A DNA stretch of 52,257 nt from Dinochytrium kinnereticum (taxonomy: Eukaryota; Chytridiomycota; Chytridiomycetes; Chytridiales; Chytridiaceae), in assembly GCA_027604005.1 (NCBI GenBank), contig JADGJT010000091.1, forward strand, positions 1 to 52,257, given 5' to 3'. Positions 47,001 to 52,257 of the stretch are shown one piece after another. The notes under the pieces were generated by a model. It saw nothing but the letters and a program-made list of their open reading frames with translations. It was not told the DNA's origin and ran no database searches. The position numbers and the translations under genes were made by a program. Numbering within the stretch: position 1 is the stretch's first letter; each line of letters opens with the position of its first letter.

Positions 47001-47686
47001 GATATCCCACATTTCATTCATGCTGTCTTTCATCGCTCGCTGAAAGCAATCGTCCAGGAAAAGCAGGCTGACCTAAAAAAGACCTTAGAAAAATACCACA
47101 ATCCACACCCAACATACATCGCACATTTTGATAAGCTTCCCTCTTAGTAGTATGTTGAACATAAATGGTGTCGTCACTAGGCAGTCTGACGAGAAGGAAT
47201 CACTTTCACGCAGGCATCGTTCCGCGGTCAAGTCCGAAAATTTCTCAACGGCTTGTAGGGCCAGACTGGCCCGATCTTCATTACTAGAGACGATAACCGA
47301 CACTTTCCTCTGCACATCATAAGTACGGTTAATAAATTACAACAAAGAAAACAGGAACAGAAAGAGAAAACACCACTGGCACACCCACCTTATTTTTCTC
47401 AACATCGGCCTCTCTCAAGTGCTTCATCAGCAGAACAGCCACCTCCAGGGATACTTCCGGAGAAGACCGAGACAGTACAGTCTCCACCTACCCATGAATC
47501 GTATGGTGAGTCTCATCTTTCAATCTTCAGCAGCTAACGGGCTACCTTTGCCATTTCAAACATTTGGTCACGGTACCCCGTCAAGTCGACCGAACCAGGC
47601 GATAACCATTGCTGACCTGCATCATGATTAGCTTGCGGTCTTGACTGAAGCGAGGGGTTGAATGGCTCACATCTTGCACCGTTCAT
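44040..47686 (-). CDS. Dicer-like protein with dead helicase and RNase IIIa, intact RNase IIIb and dsRBD
   Basis: Eight exons: complement(join(44040..44472,44517..45141,45258..46841,46886..47072,47118..47309,47389..47487,47546..47616,47671..47686)), 1068 residues, shorter than usual Dicers. Helicase N-lobe traces: LTGYRDQMFEMAK (Q motif), VETVLSRSSPEVSLEVAVLL where Walker A should be, VSVIVSSNEDRA, CLVTTPFMFNILLRGKLIKM, LLFLDDCFQ for the DECH box, RPKIFACNTVP for GLTASP. Helicase C and the dimerisation domain are missing. Platform/PAZ-like: YLPVPLL, ELFGDELVVNS, ILRDQPLLSAIP, LIPQF. RNase IIIa (about 510-640): ERATFLGLCFGK, acids replaced (Thr529, Leu533, Gln611, Ser614). RNase IIIb: QRLEFFGDAVLEY and APKIVCDCFEAILGA keep Glu714, Asp718, Asp854, Glu857. 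dsRBD: VGTSVNAAQKDAAKKA. The junction 46841/46886 is uncertain, and the first intron (47617-47670) could be retained in frame. Confidence 0.85.
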
Positions 47687-48278
47687 AACCTAGCACCTGC
47701 TGTAAGCTTAAGCTTGTCGCATTGACCTGAACTGAGGACGTGATGAATTTTTTAAGAATTATTTGAAAAGTAAAAGAACCAAGTCGACAAAGAGAGCCTA
47801 CATGAAAAGACGTCGAGTTTACTAAAAGGCAATTATAGCCTTGAGTGCAAACGCAAAATACATAGAGATAGGCAAAAGCAAAACAACAGTTCCGCATACA
47901 GAAAAAAAAAATGAAGAGAAGAAAAATACAATAAACAAGAGGAAATATTAAAGAAAAAATCATGATGTTGCTTTGGTTTTTTGTTGTTTTTTCTGTCTAA
48001 ATCCAACATGGCTGAAATAATCATTTGAGAGTTTTTGTGGGTTACATGTAGGGTACGAAGGGGGGAGGAAGATGGTGAGGAATGGTGCACAGAGAAGAAT
48101 AAGCCTTAGTCAAAATAAAGAAATAAAAGGAGAAACGGAAAGGATGGGAAAAGAAGAAAGAGGGGAAAAAATACATAAAGCTAGCAAACAATCCAGCATC
48201 ATAAAGACAAAAATATAGAAAGAAAGGGAAAATAAAAAAACGAGAAAGGAAAATAAAAAGAACCCCAATACACACCCT
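47687..48278. other. Intergenic, A-rich, no gene seen
   Basis: This holds the promoter side of the Dicer-like gene and the 3' flank of the oxidase gene. The plus strand is A-rich; minus-strand frames here are Phe/Tyr-rich low-complexity translations of T runs. No TATA box stands out close to the Dicer-like ATG. Confidence 0.5.
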
Positions 48279-51200
48279 TCAAAGCCCTGAATAGTACGCC
48301 CCTAGCCCAGCCGGATCCCCCCCAACCTGGACCCACTTCCCTTCTCCCACAACCCCATCCATCACCACAAAAAGCAAGTACCACCCAGGCGGCGCAATAG
48401 CAGCACTAGGCGGAGCGCCAACCACAACCTCCCCATTCTCCCCAACACTCCCACTCACCAGCCAAACCAATCTCTGTCCAAACGAGGTGGAATGAGTCCT
48501 GAACCCAGTTTGAACCAGATTGAATCGAATGGTTCGTTGCCTCCCTTCGGCAGGGGACATCAATCGAATGCCTTTCGTTGTCGATGCCGAGGAGTCGGCG
48601 GTGCCGATTCGAACGCTGTAGGTGGTGTTGTAGATCCAGGGTTTGCCGTATTGCCACGCCATCTCGGCGATGATCGGTCGTGGGCGGGATGCGTTGCGGT
48701 TGAGGAGGTACGGCGGGTGGAAGTACTCGATCCTGTATTCATTTTCATAGAGTCTAGACCAGGAGGGGTCGGTCGGGGAATTTGGAGAAGATCCAGCGAC
48801 CATGACCCTCCCATCAGGCAATAACATGGCAGAGGAGTGATACATCCGTGGGATGGTCGACGAGTTTAACACGGACCATCGAGAACCAACTGGTGCCAAC
48901 GGGTTGTAAAGGTGCGCCGCGAGGTTAGGATTCCTACCGAGATCCCATCCAGCCATCCCCCTCTGAGCGCCATTGAGAAGCAGCAGCGTCCCATCCGGAA
49001 GATGAATCAGGTCTCCGAGGACCCTAGGGGACGGCATAACCTCCATGGTCCAGTTGGCGTCAGGCCTCTCGGGGTAGATTAGGCCGCAGGTCGAAAGGGC
49101 GATCGATGCGTTTGATTCGACAGCCTGAAGTCCTTGAGGGTGGACGGCGCCTCCACAGACCATGACACCTGGCTCATAATTGTTTTGCGGGTCAAGAGGA
49201 AGGATGAGGCCAGTACCAGTCCAGGGGTATGATCGGAAAGGCCCACCGGGAAGACGCGGGAACTCGAAGTAAACAGACGTGTCGACCATCTCAATGCGGG
49301 ATGGGGACTGCAAGGCGTTGTTGCATGCGCTAAAATTAGAAAAGAGTTGATCAATTATTAGCTTTCGCCCCCCCAAAAAAAAAGAAGAAAAAAAAAAAGA
49401 AAAAAAGAAAGGAAAGCACAAAAAAAGAATACAGAGAAACAAAAAAACGTACTCGAGAGTAACCGTCGAAGTTCCAGCAGCATCCCCAACAACATTCACA
49501 CAGCTTCCAGACGCCGCATGTCGAATCTCTCCAGACCCAACATCAAATATCTGATCTGAGTCCTCCGCAACACACCTCCTGAACCCAAGCACAGCCCCAA
49601 CCCTCGCAGAATCAGCAACCGTCAAGCACATCCTAGACAAAGTATGCACCACCCATCCAGCACCAGGGTAAGTGTCTCTCAAGATTGGAGCCCCAACAGT
49701 CGCGTCAAAGTTTGTAGGCGACACCTTGGGGCTTCCAAAGAAGGCAAACGATTGCGGATGGTCAGCGGTACGGTTCTGGTTGAAGTCAGAAGCCGATGCG
49801 CAGAGTCTTGTCCCTAAAATTCCAACGATATTTGATCCTGGAGTTACAGCTGTGGCGGTCAAATTAAGCCCAGAGGTAGGAGGTTGGAGGCAGAAACCCC
49901 CGACTCCCGGAGAAGAGCCACTAGGTCGTGCAGAAGCGGAGATGACAGTAGGACGAAGGAAAAAGGTTTTGAGAGCGTTATACCCAAGAGAGGGATCGAG
50001 GATTATCGCGCGGTCGCTTGCGGTAACAAAGATGCGACCAGAAGGAAGCAAGGCGGTGGTCGGATAAAGGTTGGCGGGAAGGGTATCCCAGAGGAATTGG
50101 AGGGGAATCAAAGCGTCATTCGGATTTGAGAACTCCCTTGGTGGGGGGATAATCTCCATAGTGCCCGTGTTGTTCGGGGGGGAAGTGAATGCAACGGCGA
50201 CGATGGTGCCACCAATAATGAGCATTCGACCTTCCGGGAGCATCACCACGCTGGGGTACCATCTCTTGGACTGCAATGGAAACAAGTAGTGATTAGACAG
50301 TTAAGAAAAAGGCTGAAAAGTAAGGAGAAGCGAAGAAGAGAGACCAGACGGCAGGAAAGACAAAAAAAGGCTAAACATACCGCAAGACTAATCTTTGAAT
50401 TGCTAGGATCATCAACCCAATCTTGGGATCCAAACTTGCCTGCAGACCCAGAGGGGCTAAGGAGGCGGATCGCCTTCATCCCATCAAGCAAGCCTCCCAT
50501 CTCAGTATAGTTCTCAGCGCCGCCAAGAACCATCATCTTTCCATCTGGCAGGAGCATGCCGCCGCCACAAAAGACATTTGACCTAAGAGTGAGAGGCCTG
50601 AACGAATCGGTGGTGTAATCGTACTCGGTCGACCAAGCAGGAAAGTTGGTACCAGGCCTGGTAGCATTTGTACCAAGGTAATCCCACCGTTGAAGCATGG
50701 CAACTTTGGAGGAACCCTTCATGAGTCCAATATGAATAGCGACGGCACCAGAGTTGCCACCATCTCCCTTTGCCAAACGATACTCGCCAAGGTTCGAGCG
50801 ATCCTGAGGGTCAAAGACGATACGGCTAGCAGAGGGAGAGGAAGGCCGAGGAAGCGACGTAATGGGAAACGTGCCGGGAGAGGAGAGTGCGGGAAGGTGG
50901 GGGAAAGGGTTGGCCTCGGGCGCCTCGCCATCGTCATCAGCAGGCGATCCGCTGCTGTTCTTCCTGATGACCGTAAAGTAGATGGCCAGAACGGTCCCAG
51001 TCAAACACAGCACGGCAACAATGACAACGGCAATGATGGCCCTCCGTCGTCGCTGCTCACTGACCAGCAGCCTGCGCATCGCCGCGGCCTGTTGTTGTTT
51101 AGGGTTTTTGGATGGGGACGTTAGTGAGGAAGGATTAGGTTGACGGTCCAGATGCTGATGGGACAATTAAGCTTTTGCGCGCACGTCACACGCGAATATA

Positions 51201-52055
51201 AGATTCCAGCCAATGAGCATGCATGATCCAAGGCCAGCCCAGGCAACTGGGAGCCGATCCGGCGGATCCGTGCAAGCCCAGAAGCCAAGCAGCAAGATTG
51301 GACATGGCATTGGCCGCACCAACAGAGGCTGAAGGGGGCGGAAGTGGACGAAGAAAGGACGGGTCTAAACCCAAAAAAGATCCAAAAAGAGAAAAAAAAA
51401 AAAAGACTTTTGACTCATGATTGGCGCAGACAGAACCTTCGGTGGCTTCCTTCCCATTCCTGCCTGCTTCAGAGCCCCATCGATCCTTCACGCCAGTCTC
51501 CTGCGAGACCGTGGGAACAGGGCAGAAATAAAGGGAGGGCAAAGGCAAAGGCAAAGGCAAAGGAGGAGGGAGGGGATGAGGACAGCGTCTTGACACGACG
51601 GAGAGATGCCATCCAGATTCTGAGGGAGCGAATCCATCGCCCTCAAGGAGCGGGGTTGGGAGGGGGGGGAGGCACTATGGGAGGCACTGTCTAAACACAA
51701 GTAAACAGAAACGCACCTGGTAAGGATCATCAGGTTTTGGTCCACTTGGCATGGCATCATCAACACCCAGTGGCGACTCTGCAGAGGAATCCGTCCTCTG
51801 CCATGACCCTCTAGCCGACTCTGATGATGGTAGCAGCCGTGAGGTCGTATCCTGCATCGCATAGTCGTTTTGATGATCTGGCGCAAGGGTCCGAACGAGG
51901 CTGACATTGTTATCCTGTGTGGGTGAGCTGGATGGGAAGTGGGTTGAGGCAGATGTGGAGGGTGTGTCCTTTTCTTGGGAGACGAGCCAGTGGTGGACTG
52001 ATTGCTTTTTGTCCTGCGAGGGACCCCCTGCCGCTGAAGTTGCTGCTGGTCTCAT
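48279..52055 (-). CDS. Type II membrane copper radical oxidase (glyoxal oxidase-like) with inserted beta-trefoil-like segment
   Basis: Five exons: complement(join(48279..49329,49453..50270,50381..51088,51717..52055)) in four pieces under my model, 971 residues. Residues 1-129 are cytosolic; a membrane segment (AIIAVVIVAVLCLTGTVLAI) spans about 130-153. The propeller has the full catalytic set: Cys287 in NVFCGGGMLLPDG, Tyr354 in SKRWYPS, Tyr785-His786 in RMYHSSAML and His901 in FRTHSTSFGQR. The DUF1929 domain ends with IAPPGWYLLFVVMDG. Between about 520 and 625 a segment with two Cys-bearing repeats (MCLTVADSARVGAVLGFRRC, GSCVNVVGDAAGTSTVTLDA) resembles half of a ricin-B/CBM13 beta-trefoil, a sugar-binding fold. 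The family makes hydrogen peroxide by oxidising aldehydes or alcohols. The first intron is long (628 nt). Confidence 0.85.
51540..51563. repeat. Short AAAGGC tandem repeat in an intron
   Basis: Three and a half copies of AAAGGC inside the first intron of the oxidase gene, followed by AGG repeats. Simple sequence; no coding role under the gene model. Confidence 0.75.
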
Positions 52056-52257
52056 TGAGCGCCGTCAAGTGAGTGGGGAGGGATTCTGCGGGCTGGTAGA
52101 GTTCGACGATGGCTCCAGTAGCTGAGAGGGGATGGGATGGATCTGATGGGAGGTGGAGGAGTATACAGAATAGAAAGTGAGCTTTGTCAATAAAAAAATG
52201 CAGAGTCGGATTTGTCTTTGAGCAGTCAGAGCAAAAAAAAAAAAAAAATACAAAAAA
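52056..52257. other. Right edge, upstream region of the oxidase gene
   Basis: About 200 bases upstream of the ATG at 52055. They include CT/GA-rich sequence and a 17-base A run near 52233-52248 at the very end. A TATACAG-like string near 52162 lies on the plus strand; on the minus strand I see no strong TATA box. Confidence 0.4.

Noticed and set aside
48042..48275. Phe-rich hydrophobic minus-strand frames
   Set aside because: They are translations of T-rich non-coding sequence between two genes.
1..52257. Mobile elements, tRNA or rRNA genes, and viral insertions
   Set aside because: No reverse transcriptase, integrase, transposase, terminal repeats or tRNA-like arms were found by eye on either strand.

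Overview
This window looks like nuclear DNA from a filamentous or early-diverging fungus. Almost every gene is split by short GT-AG introns, mostly 40-70 nt, with branch points of the CTAAC/CTGAC type. Gene density is high, and the gene set is fungal: a GH17 glucanase, an Itc1/Acf1-type chromatin protein, a YGR210-type GTPase, Urb1/Npa1, a fungal Dicer-like protein and copper-radical-oxidase paralogs. A chytrid-like or other early-diverging lineage is my inference, suggested by the Reeler-domain protein, the animal-like diacylglycerol lipase and the CDKN3-like phosphatase; nothing here proves it. I see no tRNA, rRNA, transposon, CRISPR array or virus.

Layout. 0.6-5.5 kb (all minus): a secreted Reeler-domain protein, a ten-exon GH17 glucanase and a small disordered protein, each with a TATA-like box. 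5.9-10.8 kb: a WD40 protein (minus), a poorly resolved gap, then a CDKN3/KAP-like phosphatase (plus). 11.5-17.6 kb (minus): a fatty-acid hydroxylase/sterol desaturase-family enzyme, a DUF1748/mitofissin-like protein, an sn1-type diacylglycerol lipase and a nucleotidyltransferase-fold protein. 17.8-29.6 kb (minus): a 2233-residue Urb1/Npa1 homolog, a large RING-H2 protein with an N-myristoylation-like start, and a CS-Sel1 tail-anchored protein. 29.6-35.3 kb (plus): a YchF-type GTPase and an Itc1/Acf1-like protein. 35.4-52.1 kb: a mitochondrial carrier, two type II membrane glyoxal-oxidase-like proteins, an intronless F-box protein (plus) and a strongly modified Dicer.

The most unusual locus is 44040-47686. 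It encodes a Dicer-family protein that keeps an RNase IIIb domain with all four catalytic acids and a C-terminal dsRBD. All four acids of RNase IIIa are replaced, the helicase Walker A and DExH motifs are lost, and the helicase C lobe and dimerisation domain are absent, yet the frame stays open across eight exons. The second notable point is the oxidase pair: the copy at 48.3-52.1 kb keeps the copper and radical residues and carries an inserted beta-trefoil-like segment, whereas the copy at 36.9-40.8 kb has lost most or all of the active site and looks like a pseudoenzyme.

Gene models were spliced by hand from reading frame, splice consensus and family conservation. Residue numbers refer to these models. 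Start codons and a few junctions flagged below are the weakest parts.
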